Source: Paguma larvata
Lineage: Eukaryota; Chordata; Mammalia; Carnivora; Viverridae
Direction of reading: 5' to 3'
Length of the DNA: 64,000 bases
NCBI GenBank assembly: GCA_030068075.1
Contig: CM057826.1
Coordinates: 96,399,804-96,463,803, forward strand
Shown piece by piece: positions 52,700 to 64,000 of the stretch. The number at the start of each line of letters is the position of its first letter. Position 1 is the stretch's first letter. Below the pieces are notes generated by a model that saw nothing but the letters and a program-made list of their open reading frames with translations, did no database searches and was not told where the DNA came from. Position numbers and translations under genes: made by a program.

Positions 52700-53387
52700 C
52701 TGAACTTGTATTCTTGGTTTAGGGAATAAGGGAGTGGTAGGAAGAAGGAAGGCGATGTAGGAGGTTGACACTGTGCACATTTTATATCATTCTGGAGCTC
52801 CAGAGGTATTACAGGTTAAACTGGTTCAAACTTTGATTTGAGAAGAGGACATAGAGAGCCAGAGGATAATTAAGCTCTAAAGGTATATCCTGGAAGTGGG
52901 TGGGGTTAACACAAATTTAGGAAGTTAAAGTAAATCATTAAACAGTTTGAAGCAGCTTTTGTAGTCTGGTAGAGAATGCCAGCAGAGCTTAAATTTTTAA
53001 TATAAAAAGTGGTTTTGCCCTTTCTATTTTAGGTTACATTTAAGCACCTTTGAAGATGTATTCTGCAATTTATTGGGGAAAATTTTTTTTAAGTTTTTAT
53101 TTGCTCAAAGAAAGCAGTCTGACTGCAGAAGCCAAATCTTTAGACATTTTAAAATGTAAACTATGGGATAACTTGGTGACTACCAAATTGTAACTGATTC
53201 AACTTCTGGTTTCAGTATTTTATCTTTTCCCCAATCTCCAACCTAGTGCCAACCAGGATCATTACACGGCCCCAGGGGTATTTCATTCCTTTGGCTGATG
53301 GGCTGTCCTGAAGTCTGCACCCAGATTTACTGTCCGGACACCCACTATTCATTTGTCAGATATATTACACCACCTATGTATTACTGT

Positions 53388-53419
53388 TTGTTTATTTATT
53401 TATTTATTTATTTATTTAC
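53388..53419. repeat. (TTTA)n simple repeat
   Basis: About eight TTTA units; a perfect hairpin begins 29 nt later. Confidence 0.9.
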
Positions 53420-53447
53420 AGATAAAAAAGAAGTTATCAGGGTAGAA

Positions 53448-53481
53448 AATTATATGTTCATTATTAGATGAACATATAATT
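53448..53481. repeat. perfect 14-bp inverted repeat with 6-nt loop
   Basis: AATTATATGTTCAT, loop TATTAG, ATGAACATATAATT, without mismatch. Confidence 0.9.
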
Positions 53482-53799
53482 AGTAACTTCATTTGGTTAG
53501 TAAAACTATCCATATTTCAAACCTAGAGGGCATTTCATTTTGTATATTCCTGTATCATTTATCACTGATATAAAAAAGTGAAAAAAATCAGAAATAATTA
53601 TTTCATTGTTTGCATTTGAGTGATAGACTCAATATTTTTAATATACAGTAGGATGATTACCTTTTTTTCATTGTTCAAGTTGACATATTTGCAGGTTTCT
53701 ATTCCATAGACATGTTAGGTTTTGTTAAATTATTTTAAAATTTTATCGAGATTGTATAGATTAATTGGGATGATTTTATATCTTTACTAATTGTTGTAT

Positions 53800-54330
53800 G
53801 AGTCTGCATTCAGTTGCAGTAAATAGATCTGGCTATTTTAAGTATATAAGGATTTAGTATAGGGAATTTGTGCTTAGAATATTATTTAAAAGGCTGGAAG
53901 AGTGGACTTTAGCCTAGGCCATCAGAAATGAGTCCTAGGATAGTATAGCAGAACTAGACTGTTAAGGGAGCTGATGCTATTGCCCCTACCCATCAGGTGG
54001 ATGGATAATCAAGACCCCAGGACTAGAATTATCAATGTTAAGAATAAACTACAATAGCTATAATGTAAGAATCAAGAAGACACTGTAATTCTCAACACAC
54101 ACAAAGCCAGCGAGTATCCTCTAGAAAGCTGCTACAGAAAGTAACTCCTGTATTCACCATCGTGCTTGCCCACCAAAAAACAAAGCAGCAGGAAGGCAGC
54201 TTTGGCTTTCCACACTCCAAATCTTATTTACATGTACCTAATTGGCAGAAATCATTTACCTCTAGAACACTTAAATGCAAGGATATCTGGGAAATGTAGT
54301 TTTTAGCTTTTCAACATTTATAGTACAGAA
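53800..54330. repeat. ancient interspersed repeat, family not assigned
   Basis: The start (TGCATTCAGTTGCAGTAAAT) and the end (GGATATCTGGGAAATGTAGT) have the layout of a widespread old mammalian repeat. Confidence 0.4.
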
Positions 54331-54444
54331 AGTAAGCTTAAAAGAAATTTGAATAAATGCTAAGTACCAGTCTACCTTCTCCATGAATATAGCACCACAA
54401 TTATTTCAAATATTTATGTAATTATAAATACAATTTTTTAAGGA

Positions 54445-54648
54445 TTTTTAAAAACGTTTATTTTTTAGCAAGAGACAGTTTGCGTGCGCAAATGGGGGAG
54501 GGGCAGGAAGAGAAAAAGAGACACAGAATCTCCAGGAGGCTCCAGGCTCTACACTGTCAGTACATTGCCTGACACAGGGCTCAAACTCACCGTGAGATCA
54601 TGACCTGAGCTGAAGTGGGACGCTTCACTGAGCCACCTAGGGGCCCCT
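54445..54648 (-). mobile_element. carnivore tRNA-Lys SINE
   Basis: Diverged minus-strand copy ending GAGCCACCTAGGGGCCCC. Confidence 0.88.
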
Positions 54649-54701
54649 TCCTCAACATTTTTGTATCTCAGGTTTTCCTTTTTAGTTATTTTATTGTTAT
54701 T

Positions 54702-54896
54702 TAAAAAAATATTTATTCACTTTGGGGAAAGTGCAAGTGGGAGAGGGGCAGAGAGAGGGGGACAGAAGATTGGAAGGGGGCTCTGCACTGTCAGGCTGAC
54801 AGCAGTGAGCCCAGTGTGGGGCTTAAACCTATCAACCACAAGATCATGACCTTAGCTGAAGTCAGATGCTCAACTGATTGAGCCACCCAGGCTCCC
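54702..54896 (-). mobile_element. carnivore tRNA-Lys SINE
   Basis: Diverged minus-strand copy ending GAGCCACCCAGGCTCCCC, next to the L1 3' end. Confidence 0.88.
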
Positions 54897-54897
54897 C

Positions 54898-56275
54898 TTC
54901 AGGTAGAGTTCACACACAATGTTACATTAGTTTCAGGTATGCAACTTAGTGATTTGACAGGTTTATATGTTATGCTCTATTCACCACAGGTGTAGCTACC
55001 ATTGTCCCTTTACATTGCTATTACAATATCATTGACCATGTTGCCTATGCTGTGCCTTTTACTCCTGTGACTTACTCATTCCATAACTGGAGGCCTGTAT
55101 CTCCCTCTCCCCTCTACCCATTTTGCCCACCTCCCCTCCCCCTGCCCACTCTCCCCTCTGGCAATCATCATTTTGTTCTCTGTATTTATAGTTCTGATTC
55201 TGCTTTTTGTTTATTCATTTTTTTGAAGATTCCATTTATGAGGGAAATCATATGATATTTGTCTTCCTCAATCTGACTTACTTCCCTTAGCATCATACTT
55301 AGGTCTATCCATGTCACACACATTTTCCTCTTTCATTTTTCTATTGATGGACACTTAGGTTACATCCACGTCTTGGCTATTGTAAGTTATGCTACAGTAA
55401 ACATAGGGGTGCATAGATCTTTTCAAGTTAGTGTTTTTTTTCCCCTGGGTAAATACCCAACAGTGGAATTATTGGATCATATGGCAGTTCTATTTTTAAT
55501 TTTTTGAGGAACCTCCATACTGTTTTCTACAATGGCTGCACCAGTTTGCATTCCCACCAGCAGCGCACAAGGGTTCCTTTTTCTCCACATTCTCACCAAC
55601 ACTTGTTTCTCATCTTTTTGACAAGGCAGGCATGAGGTAATATCTTTTTGTGATTCTGATTTACATTCCCCTAATGATGAGTGATGTTGAGCATCATTTC
55701 ATGTGTCTGTTGGCCATCTGTATGTCTTCTTTGGGAAAATGCCTATTCGAGTCCTCTGCCCATTTTTTATTTGGATCGTTTGGGGTTTTTTGGTATTCAC
55801 TTGTGTAAGTTTGGATAGTAACCCCTTAATGATGTGTCATTTGCCCATATCCTCTCTCATTCTATACAGGGTGTCTTTCCGTCTTCTTGATGGTTTCTCT
55901 TGCAGTGCAAAAGTTTTTTTTCAATTTTTGTGTAGTCCCAATAGTTTACTTTTGTTTTTGTTTCCATTGTGTCAGGAGAAAAACCTAGAAAAATGTTGAT
56001 ATGGCTGATGTCAGAGAAATTACTGCCTGTGTTTCCTTCTAGAATTTTTGTGGTTTTAAGTCCCATGATTAGGTCTTTAATCCACTTTGAACTTGTTTTT
56101 GGGTATGTTATTAGAAAGTAGGCCAGTTTCATCCTTTTACTATAGCTATCCAGTTTAGCCAACCAATTATTGAAAAACTGTCTTTTTCCCATTGTATATT
56201 CTTACCTCATTTGTCATAGATTGATTGACCATATAATTGTAGGTTTATTTCTGGGGTTTCTGTTCTGTTCCAATA
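54898..56275 (-). mobile_element. L1 3' region
   Basis: Antisense L1 in continuous order, from 3' UTR (about 54900) to decayed ORF2 (about 56270). It shares phrases with the 34.8-kb copy, e.g. ATGTGTCTGTTGGCCATCTG. Coding remains are broken. Confidence 0.88.
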
Positions 56276-56524
56276 ATAAATATTTTTTGCTATAAAATAT
56301 AAATCAGGTGGTAGAGAGTAATATTTTCCACTCTCCTGTAGTTTTACAGAATTAAAAATTTAAATGTTATTCTCCCTTATTTTCTTTGAGCATGCAGTCT
56401 GTTTTGAGCTCAGATATGCTGAATACATGAAGAGAATGACATTTGCATTAAATCTGTGTTAAATTATAATCATGATTTGTGCTTTCAAGTATCGTGGTTA
56501 ATTTTTTTTATTATTATAATTTTT

Positions 56525-56725
56525 TTTAAATTTTTTAATGTTTATTTTTGAGACAGAGCATGAGGGGGGGAGGGGCAGAGAGAGAGGGAGACACAGAATG
56601 TGAAACAGGCTCCAGGCTCTGAGCTGTCAGCGCAGAGCCCGACGCGGGGCTCGAACTCACAGACTGAGAGATCATGACCCGAGCCGAAGTCGGACACTCA
56701 ACCGACTGAGCCACCCAGGCGCCCC
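56525..56725 (-). mobile_element. felid tRNA-Lys SINE with 16-bp duplication
   Basis: TATTATTATAATTTTT stands at 56509-56524 and 56726-56741 around a near-consensus minus copy. Confidence 0.96.
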
Positions 56726-56789
56726 TATTATTATAATTTTTGAATTGAGTGTTCACTTCGTCAGTACTTATACTAAAATTGGAACAATA

Positions 56790-56962
56790 CAGAGAGGTAG
56801 AGTGTGAGTAGGGCAGGGGCAGAGGGAGAGGAAGAGAGAGAATCTTAAGCAGGCTCCATGCTCAGTGCAGAGCCCAATGTGGGGCTCGATCTCACAACCA
56901 TGAGATCATGAGCTAGCTAAAATCAAGAGTTAGACTGACTCAGCCACCCAAGTGCCTCCCCA
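56790..56962 (-). mobile_element. older carnivore tRNA-Lys SINE
   Basis: GCTCCATGCTCAGTGCAGAG and GTGGGGCTCGATCTCAC are the older form, shared with non-felid carnivores. Confidence 0.8.
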
Positions 56963-57084
56963 CCCCCAAAATTGTTTTAAAGACTAAATAAGAAATCTTC
57001 ACAAACTACGGTCAATTATTCCAGTTTCATTTCTACTTCAGTCCTTGGACAAATAGATTTGAACCTGTTTGCTCACCTGTAAAA

Positions 57085-57235
57085 GTCCTTAGACTTCATC
57101 GTGAGTCACAATCTCCTGGAGCTAAAAGAAAAAAATGCAGCTAGAGGCCCACACTCACTGAAGTAGGCTGGGGCTGGGGCTTAGGCCCCTGTGTTTTTAT
57201 CAAGTTTCCCCAGAAATTTGAGAACTATTGTCTTA
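57085..57235. mobile_element. MER5-like DNA-transposon remnant
   Basis: GAGTCACAATCTCCTGGAGC and GGCTTAGGCCCCTGTGTTTT with a matching CCAGAAATTTGAGAAC end. Confidence 0.5.
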
Positions 57236-57831
57236 GTATGTTTCTATGGATTGATTGATCTTCATACATTGTATTTATTCATTTATGTGCATATATAGAA
57301 ACAAACATGTACCAACTAGGAATCGTCATATAGTGCTGAGACCTCAGAGATGACAGAATCAGCCTGCCCTAAAAAAGGTTCTCAGGTTAGTGGAAGAGAC
57401 AGACTGTTAATTGCAGTGTGCTGCTCTATGCTCTGAAACAGGCAGATGCCATGCCAAGGAAGCAAGAAGGAAGGGCATCACCCTTCTCCTGGAATTGCAC
57501 ATCAGGGAGTATTTTCTTGGTCTTGAAGGGTTAGAGGAATCAACTGGGTAAGAGTGAGAGGAAAGCGTTTTGGGCACAGAAGAATAAGGAGACACAAACC
57601 ACAGCAATTTGACAAGCTAGAGTACTATTTCCCAAATCATGGGACACTTACCTTACTTACTAATCAGGTTTTAGTGATTTAGGTGGTTCATGGTGGGTAA
57701 GTCCTTACATAGGATAGAAATCTACTTCTCCCAATTCTTTTCTGCATCTTTTGTAAGAAGAACATCTTTTTGGCTCTAGTAAGTAACACCTTTGTAACAT
57801 TTGCTAATTTCCTTTTAAAGAAAGTAGAGTT

Positions 57832-58045
57832 GGGGGCGCCTAGGTGGCTCAGACAGTTAAGTAGCCAACTCTTGATTTCTGCTCCGGTCATGATCTCACA
57901 ATCTGTGAGTTCAAGCCCTGTGACAGGCTCTCTACCATTAGCACAGAACTCACTTCAGATCCTCTGTCCCTGTCTCTCTGCCCCTCCCCTGCTTGTGCTA
58001 CCTCTCTTTCTCTCTCAAAAATAAACATACATTAAAAAAAAGAGG
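57832..58045 (+). mobile_element. carnivore tRNA-Lys SINE
   Basis: GGGGGCGCCTAGGTGGCTCA head and AAATAAACATACATT tail. Confidence 0.92.
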
Positions 58046-58765
58046 AAGAAAGTTGCCTTAATCTCAGAGCTTCACCTGGCAGCTTTATCTAGATAGAATT
58101 AAACACTTAATTTCAGTATATGGCAGTTGAAACTAACTTGCTAAATAAGTTTTTGGTAGAAAAAGTTTCCTTTTTAAAATCTATTTCAGTAATTAAAATT
58201 GATCTATATAAAAATATTAAGTAGCTAGTTCATTTGGTACTTGAGTATGCCAAAAATTGTGAGAAAGGTATGTGGATGACTGAATTTTTGAAGTTTGACA
58301 TGGAGATAAGGCCACAAACACAAAGCAATTATGAGGGAACCTGGAGGCAATGCTAAGGACCTTGAGTTTTACTATAAAGTGAGTGGAAGTGTCATGAAGA
58401 TGTTAAATAAGTGAAAGTTAGACTTGGAAAAAGCCACAAAAGATAATGCCAGAGTGAAATGAAGAGGTTGGTAAGAGGATGGGGGTAGAGGGAATTCCCA
58501 AAACGTTTGGCTAAACATAATCCAAAGCTGTTCTTGATGGATTTGTGTATTCATTAAATCAATGGAGACTTCTGAAATGACTGAGGTTGATCACTTTAAG
58601 AGCTTTCAGCCCCATTTAACTGAAAGCATGACACTTCCATAGACGGTTACAGAAATAATATTCCACACTAAAATTTTTAAAAGAAATTGGAGTATAGCAA
58701 AATTACTGCTCTCTGATAATAGATACCAAAAATATGTACCATACCATTAAAAATCAAAACAAATA

Positions 58766-58890
58766 GGGGTGCTTGGCTGACTCAGTTGACTGGTAGAGCA
58801 TGTGACTCTTGATCTTGGGGTAATAAGTTTCAGCCCCATGTTGGGTAAGAGTTTACTTAAAAATAAAATCTTCAAAAAATTAAAAAAAAA
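58766..58890 (+). mobile_element. older short carnivore tRNA-Lys SINE
   Basis: GGTAGAGCATGTGACTCTTG, CAGCCCCATGTTGGGTAAGA and AAAATAAAATCTTC tail. Confidence 0.8.
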
Positions 58891-59309
58891 ACTTCTTCCA
58901 TGTAATTTGGGTGAGATATTTCATACTACTGCCCACTCCCCCAAATCTGGGTGCACTATTATTTTCAAGTCATAGTTCCTGCAGAGATTGGGCCAAGAGT
59001 GAATGCCAGCTGTTCTAAAACAGTGACCACACTGGGTCAGAAACAGATGCTAAACATCTGTCTTCTGTCAACCAGGATCAAAATGAAGTCCTACCCACTA
59101 GATAGATGACTTAACATGTAACATATAACCTAAGCAAAGATTGCCCTATTGCCTTTTTAGCAAAAATCTCAGTTATAAAAGTTTCTCACCTTCTCAACTG
59201 CTGTGAAGATATGGGCACTGGCAAAATGGCCTTGTGCTCTTGGTTGTTTTTTTGTTTGTTTTTTTCTTGATGCTGGACTGCCTTATTTTCTCAAGTATCT
59301 TTGTAAGGT

Positions 59310-59455
59310 GGACTCCTGGGTGGCTCAGTAGGGTAAGTATCTGACTCTTGATTTTAGCTCAGGTCATGATCTCAAGGTTGAGAGATTTGCCCCTCCCCCA
59401 CTCGCATTCACTCTCTCTCAAAAAACCAATCAATCAATCAACCAATAAAAAATAA
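59310..59455 (+). mobile_element. truncated carnivore tRNA-Lys SINE
   Basis: CTCCTGGGTGGCTCAGTAGG head, internal deletion, then CT-rich tract and an (AATC)n tail. Confidence 0.82.
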
Positions 59456-60125
59456 AAATCTTTTTAGGTTCTCCTCCATTCCTTGTCCTTAGACTTTCCA
59501 CAAGACCTTCTCATTTTCTCTCTGTTGGATCCAAAGAGTTCAGCCATTTTCTGAGCAACCTCAACTGAGTTTCTGCTGACTTCTGAATTTGTATCACAAA
59601 CCCGGGACCCTTATTCCTTGTTCCATATTTTCAGATGCCTCCTGAATCCATTTGGTTGTCGTCAAGTATAATGTTCCTCAATTTAAATCTTCCTAGTGAA
59701 TTAAATCTCTTTAATCCAGTTTTTGGCTATCAGTTACCGAGGCTGATAAAATGACACACTCTATGCTATGACTTCACCTCTTATTATTTGGTGTGCTATT
59801 CCATGATTTGGGTTCACAGAAAGATGAACGATGTTAACTGATTGTGTACCCACAGAATAGGGAAGCCATCTTTTGTTGCTTCCAAGTCTCCCTTCTGGTC
59901 CTTCCCTCCTCCCTGCCTGCCTTTCTAACTTGGAAGCCATTTGGGAGTGGAGTTGCAGAAAATAAAAAATTACTAAATTTCAGATTATTAAGGATAGGAC
60001 TATTAAAGGGAATACTCATGAGGAATACTGAACTGCTTTAACTGCTAGTGAATGCACTAATTAGAACCTTAGAAATTCCAAAATATATTGGCTAGTATCC
60101 TCTAGTTCAGTTTTTAAAAATTTGT

Positions 60126-60300
60126 ATTTGGGTGCCTGAGTACCTCAGTTGGTTACATATCTGACTCTTGATTTCGGTTCAGGTCATGATTTCATGGTGG
60201 TGAGATCAAGCCCTGAATCGGGCTCCGTGCTGGGCATGGAGCCTGCTTAAAATTCTTTCTTTCCCTCTCCCTCTGCTCCTCCCCAACTTTTGTGCACAAA
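60126..60300 (+). mobile_element. older carnivore tRNA-Lys SINE
   Basis: GGGTGCCTGAGTACCTCAGT head and TGCTGGGCATGGAGCCTGCT middle. Confidence 0.82.
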
Positions 60301-60819
60301 AAAATTTTTTTTATATTTACATACTTTGTAATAAAATTACCAAAATCAGTTTTACCTCCTGTTTATCTGTCATAAATTAACAATAGACATTTTTCAGGGA
60401 GGTCAGAGTAGAATTTCATATAGATTCATGTTTGTTGCCTTTCAGTGTGTAGTACCTTAATGACAAGTGACCTGATGATAGAATGTCACATAATTTATAT
60501 ATATTTACATATAGGGCAAACATTGTGGAGGTGTTCACAAAAAGGAAATAAAACACATTTTTTTCAAATAAACTAATTCACAATTTAACCAAGAAAATAA
60601 AAGTGGCACCAAAAATACAGCTTTCAGATTAGTGTACCAGATACAAAATCATTACGAGCAAGAACTGTAACCGTCTCCCTGAGAGTGGAATATAAGTAGG
60701 GGGAAGTGATGGGTTAAGGCCCCACATAGGAAAAGCAACTTGGGATGAGAAACCAAAGAGGGGTTCCTGGACTCTGGATAGAGAGTCATGGAATTAACAA
60801 ACTGGGCAGTGTTGATTTA

Positions 60820-61215
60820 CAAAGTGAAAACCCTTCTGGTTGCTGGTAACAGAGGCAGAACTCCATCTGGCTTAAGCCACAAACACCAAGAATTCCAGGG
60901 ATTCCTATGCTGGCTTCAGGCATGATTGGATCTAGGTTCTCAGGGATACCACCAAATACTGCCTCTCTTCTTTGGTTTTACTCTCTGGTAGCCTTGCCCC
61001 AGGTTATGGCAAAGAGAGACTTCAGCAGCTCCAGGCTCACAGCCCGGCAAATGTAACTCTTCTAGAAAAGGATCTCTTCTCTGTTCCAGCAAAAGTCCCA
61101 GGATTAACTGTGATTGGTCTGAACCAAGTGCCGTGTCCACTCCTGGACAAGCCTGGGTCGTCTACCACCGCTGGAGCTAGGCAATGGGATGCTGTCATTA
61201 GAAGATAGACAACAT
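60820..61215. repeat. ancient interspersed repeat, family not assigned
   Basis: TCTGGCTTAAGCCACAAACA, CAGCAGCTCCAGGCTCACAG and CCAGCAAAAGTCCCAGGATT recur in mammalian genomes as an old repeat. The open frames in it are not genes. Confidence 0.45.
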
Positions 61216-61267
61216 CCTGGGGTGGAACAAAACCAAGATGGGACATGAGGACAAGAAAATAAGATAA

Positions 61268-61480
61268 GGGGCACCTGGGTGGCTCAGTCGGTTAAGTGGC
61301 CGACTTCAGGTCAGGTCATGATCTCGCGGTCTGTGAGTTCGAGCCCCGCGTCAGGCTCTGTGCTGACAGCTCAGAGCCTGGAGCCTGCTTCAGATTCTGT
61401 GTCTCCCTATCTCTCTGCCCCTCCCCTGCTCACACTCTGTCTCTCAAAAATAAATAAATGTTAAAAAAAAAGAAGAAAGA
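61268..61480 (+). mobile_element. felid tRNA-Lys SINE
   Basis: Near-consensus copy with GGGGCACCTGGGTGGCTCAG head and AATAAATAAATGTT tail. Confidence 0.96.
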
Positions 61481-61812
61481 AAAAAGATGAATAAACTCAT
61501 TTCAAATTTTGGCTGAGATTCATCCTGGCAAACCAACAGCCAAAAAGCTTAAGATGCCTTTAATTCAGAGTTTCTCAACTTTTAAAAAATTATCTTTCAA
61601 AAAAAATTATTCCTCTAAAGAGGCTTTCAGACATGTTTTTGCCTAATCACCTGCCCATGAGATTTTAATACCACAGACACACTGTATGCTTATTTACTAT
61701 ATGTATATTTGTGCTTTATACATAAGAGTAAGTATAAAACTGACTATTTAATGCAGGGTTAAGAACAACAAAATAAAACTTTAAGTTAAAATTTTAGTTA
61801 AATTGATAATCA

Positions 61813-61916
61813 GGGGAGCATAGCTGGCTCAGTTAGTAGAACATGCGACTCGATCTCAGGGGTGTAAGTTCGAGCCTTACGTTGGGTCTAGAGATTATTA
61901 AAAAATAAAAAAAAAA
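61813..61916 (+). mobile_element. older short carnivore tRNA-Lys SINE
   Basis: AGTAGAACATGCGACTCGAT, AAGTTCGAGCCTTACGTTGG, then GAGATTATT and A-rich tail. Confidence 0.8.
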
Positions 61917-62256
61917 CTATTAACATTTAACTTTATAACTATATTTGCTGAGTAACTTCTGTAATGTATCATCAGTATACATATTAGCAATTTTAGCATT
62001 ATATAAAAATAGCAATGTAATCAATTTAGAAAGAAATCATTCAAAATGGTTATTTTTTTCAGCAAAAGAGAAGCAATTGAAGAAAATTAAATTTCCTAAG
62101 TATTAACTTTTAAGTTTTGCTCGATACGAGAAAATGGCTTTTAACCAGATGCTAGGTGCTTACTCAAATATTGTTGACACTTCTTTTCAGCACTTGGCAT
62201 AGTAAATGATGGTTGACTAACTTTTGTAGAATTAAGTAGTAAAACACAAGCCATTA

Positions 62257-62469
62257 AAATTTTTTTTCATGTTTATTTATTTTTGAGAGAGAGTGAGACA
62301 GCATGAGCAGAGGAAGGGCAGACAGAGAGGGAGACACAGAATCCAAAGCAGGCTCCAGGCTCTGAGATGTCAGCACAGAGCCCAGTACAGGGCTTGGACT
62401 CATGGACCACGAGATCATGACCTGAGCCCAAGTCCGACACTTAACCAACTGAGCCATCCAGGTGACCCC
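62257..62469 (-). mobile_element. felid tRNA-Lys SINE
   Basis: Minus-strand copy ending GCCATCCAGGTGACCCC, flanked by nearly identical AAACACAAGCCATTA and AAATACAAGCCATTA. Confidence 0.95.
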
Positions 62470-64000
62470 AAATACAAGCCATTACTACCCAAAGCTCAAG
62501 TCACATGCTAGCACTGAGGATCCAACGTAGACAACATTCTCAAGGCATCCAACAGCACAACAGGCCATCACTCACAGTATGACTTTGAGTAACTGAGAAA
62601 AAGTCTTCAAATCACAGCCCCCTATTCACCACGTAGTACTGATCTAGCATCCATTTGTGTATCTTCCAAGTTAATGCCTATGTTGCACACATGATGCCCA
62701 ATAAAGCTCAACAAGAGAAATTATGTACTAAGGAATAAGATTTTCTTGAGTAGGTTGTTGCTCAGAAAGGCCTGAAACCCTTGTAATCTCATTCTTCACA
62801 CACTGCCTCCCCGCCCCCTCCCCCCCAACCAACCAAGAATGAATTTTTGCCTCCGTTGAGGGCACTATCACTCCCCCTGGGAATGGATATGCTAACAGGT
62901 AGCCTTAAAAACAACTTTCTTCTCCTCAGGTTGAGGTGAACTCTGTCTTCCAGTGAAGTTTACTAATCGGTTCTAATGTTTCCATACCAAACAGACTTAA
63001 TTTCTTTTATAACAGATCCTCACATATTTGATAACTGAAATTTTATTCCTTCTATACTGGCTAGTTTGTCTAAGCTTTTCCTTTCTGTGGAAAGAAACCA
63101 CAGTTTCCTTGAACTGGCATTCTTTTGACTCAGTTCCCCTATTGCATCACACATTCTTTAGGGGCAGACCCAATGTCTTGTCTGGCTGCCCTATTTGAAT
63201 CCACCTCAATTTGTCGTTAAAATTAAGTGTGTATCTGAACATAGTATCTGAGTCAAAATGGAGGAAGGCAATCTCTTCCCCTGTTTAGGATGGTATTCAT
63301 CTATTAGCTTGCTGATGCCTATTGAGTAATAAACTGAAATCCCTAAGCCTTTCTTCACAGGTCCTGCCGATAGGTTGAATTCTTCATCCAGTTCTAGTTT
63401 TCTGAGACCTAAGTGTGATTTTCATTCACACCTATTACATTTCATTCTCTTGGGCTTTTCCAGTTATTCCTTCATGTGAAGACATTTGAAGGTCCCGATT
63501 CTATTATCCAGTTCATTCATTCATCCCATCCATCCATTCATTACTTATGCTTGCTTTTCTAAAGATATTTTCATCAAAATAACAGAAACAAAAGTCCATG
63601 TGAGGTAAAAAGAGGAAGAAAAATTTCTACTTCCTAGAGTTAATGTGAGTGCTGGGACTGAGCCCATGAAGTTCATAGCTAAGCTTTGTCCCACAGAGGC
63701 TGTGTTCCTCCTTCATGCATCTCCTGTTGTAGGGAAAGACTGGATGTGAAATTGACGTCTCAGGAATTCCTGTATAATTTTTCAAAATAAATATACTTGG
63801 CACCTGAGATCTAATCACTTACTGGTGTCAATGTACATTGGAAATTGTAGATGTTAATGGAGTAACAGTCTTGTAGAAGTGAAAAATATTGTCCTTTTCA
63901 AGCCCATAATACATAAAGTATGTTATCATTTTGGCCATGTTAACATATGTTAACAATGTGACATTAAACACTGAGTCCATCAACAGTATAATTTGGAGGA

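Larger units (their letters stand above)
47605..64000. other. flank upstream of BTF3, repeat-rich, no supported gene
   Basis: About 16 kb with SINEs, L1, L2 and MER5-like pieces listed separately. Unique stretches with nothing recognisable include 47.7-48.5, 49.6-50.4, 51.6-52.4, 52.75-53.8, 58.05-58.75, 59.5-60.1 and 62.5-64.0 kb. FOXD1, the next gene I recall on this side in other mammals, is not reached. Confidence 0.7.

Overview
This is a nuclear DNA window from a cat-family (felid or close feliform) mammal. The main evidence is the repeat content: about forty copies of the carnivore tRNA-Lys-derived SINE, most in the form typical of cats (head GGGGCGCCTGGGTGGCTCAG, an internal TCAGAGCCTGGAGCCTGC block, a CT-rich stretch, then an AATAAATAAA tail). 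They sit among L1, L2, MIR and MER5-like remnants. All genes are intron-split and the coding sequences are mammalian. There are no operons, ribosome binding sites or CRISPR arrays.

Three protein-coding genes can be read exon by exon. Their order and orientations agree with the recalled mammalian BTF3-ANKRA2-UTP15 neighbourhood (human 5q13), seen here reversed. (1) Positions 1-5.3 kb, minus strand: the 5' part of UTP15, a WD40 protein of the small-subunit processome. Four coding exons give residues 1-145, and the gene runs off the left edge. (2) Positions 5.6-17.5 kb, plus strand: complete ANKRA2, an ankyrin-repeat adaptor, with eight coding exons, 313 residues and all splice sites intact. (3) Positions 40.66-47.2 kb, minus strand: complete BTF3, the beta subunit of the nascent polypeptide-associated complex, with six exons and 206 residues. 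UTP15 and ANKRA2 are divergent and share a CpG-rich promoter at about 4.85-6.0 kb. BTF3 has its own CpG-rich promoter at about 46.8-47.6 kb.

The 23-kb interval between ANKRA2 and BTF3 and the 16-kb flank upstream of BTF3 hold no gene I can support. They contain SINEs (many with exact target-site duplications), a felid L1 3' end at 49.1-49.5 kb, two longer L1 3' regions at 34.8-36.7 and 54.9-56.3 kb, older L1, L2, MIR and MER5-like pieces, and two LTR-like fragments.

No new multi-gene system was found. The observations most worth a second look are: an orphan 35-codon frame at 37685-37792 that reads like an LDL-receptor class A module; small upstream ORFs in the ANKRA2 and UTP15 leaders, one of them spliced; two perfect hairpins (2222-2250 and 53448-53481); an L1-SINE composite flanked by a 22-bp duplication; a CTCF-like site at 23283; and a CpG-retaining, TAAT-rich unique segment near 29.2 kb that could be an enhancer. 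Repeat family names are from pattern memory and were not searched.
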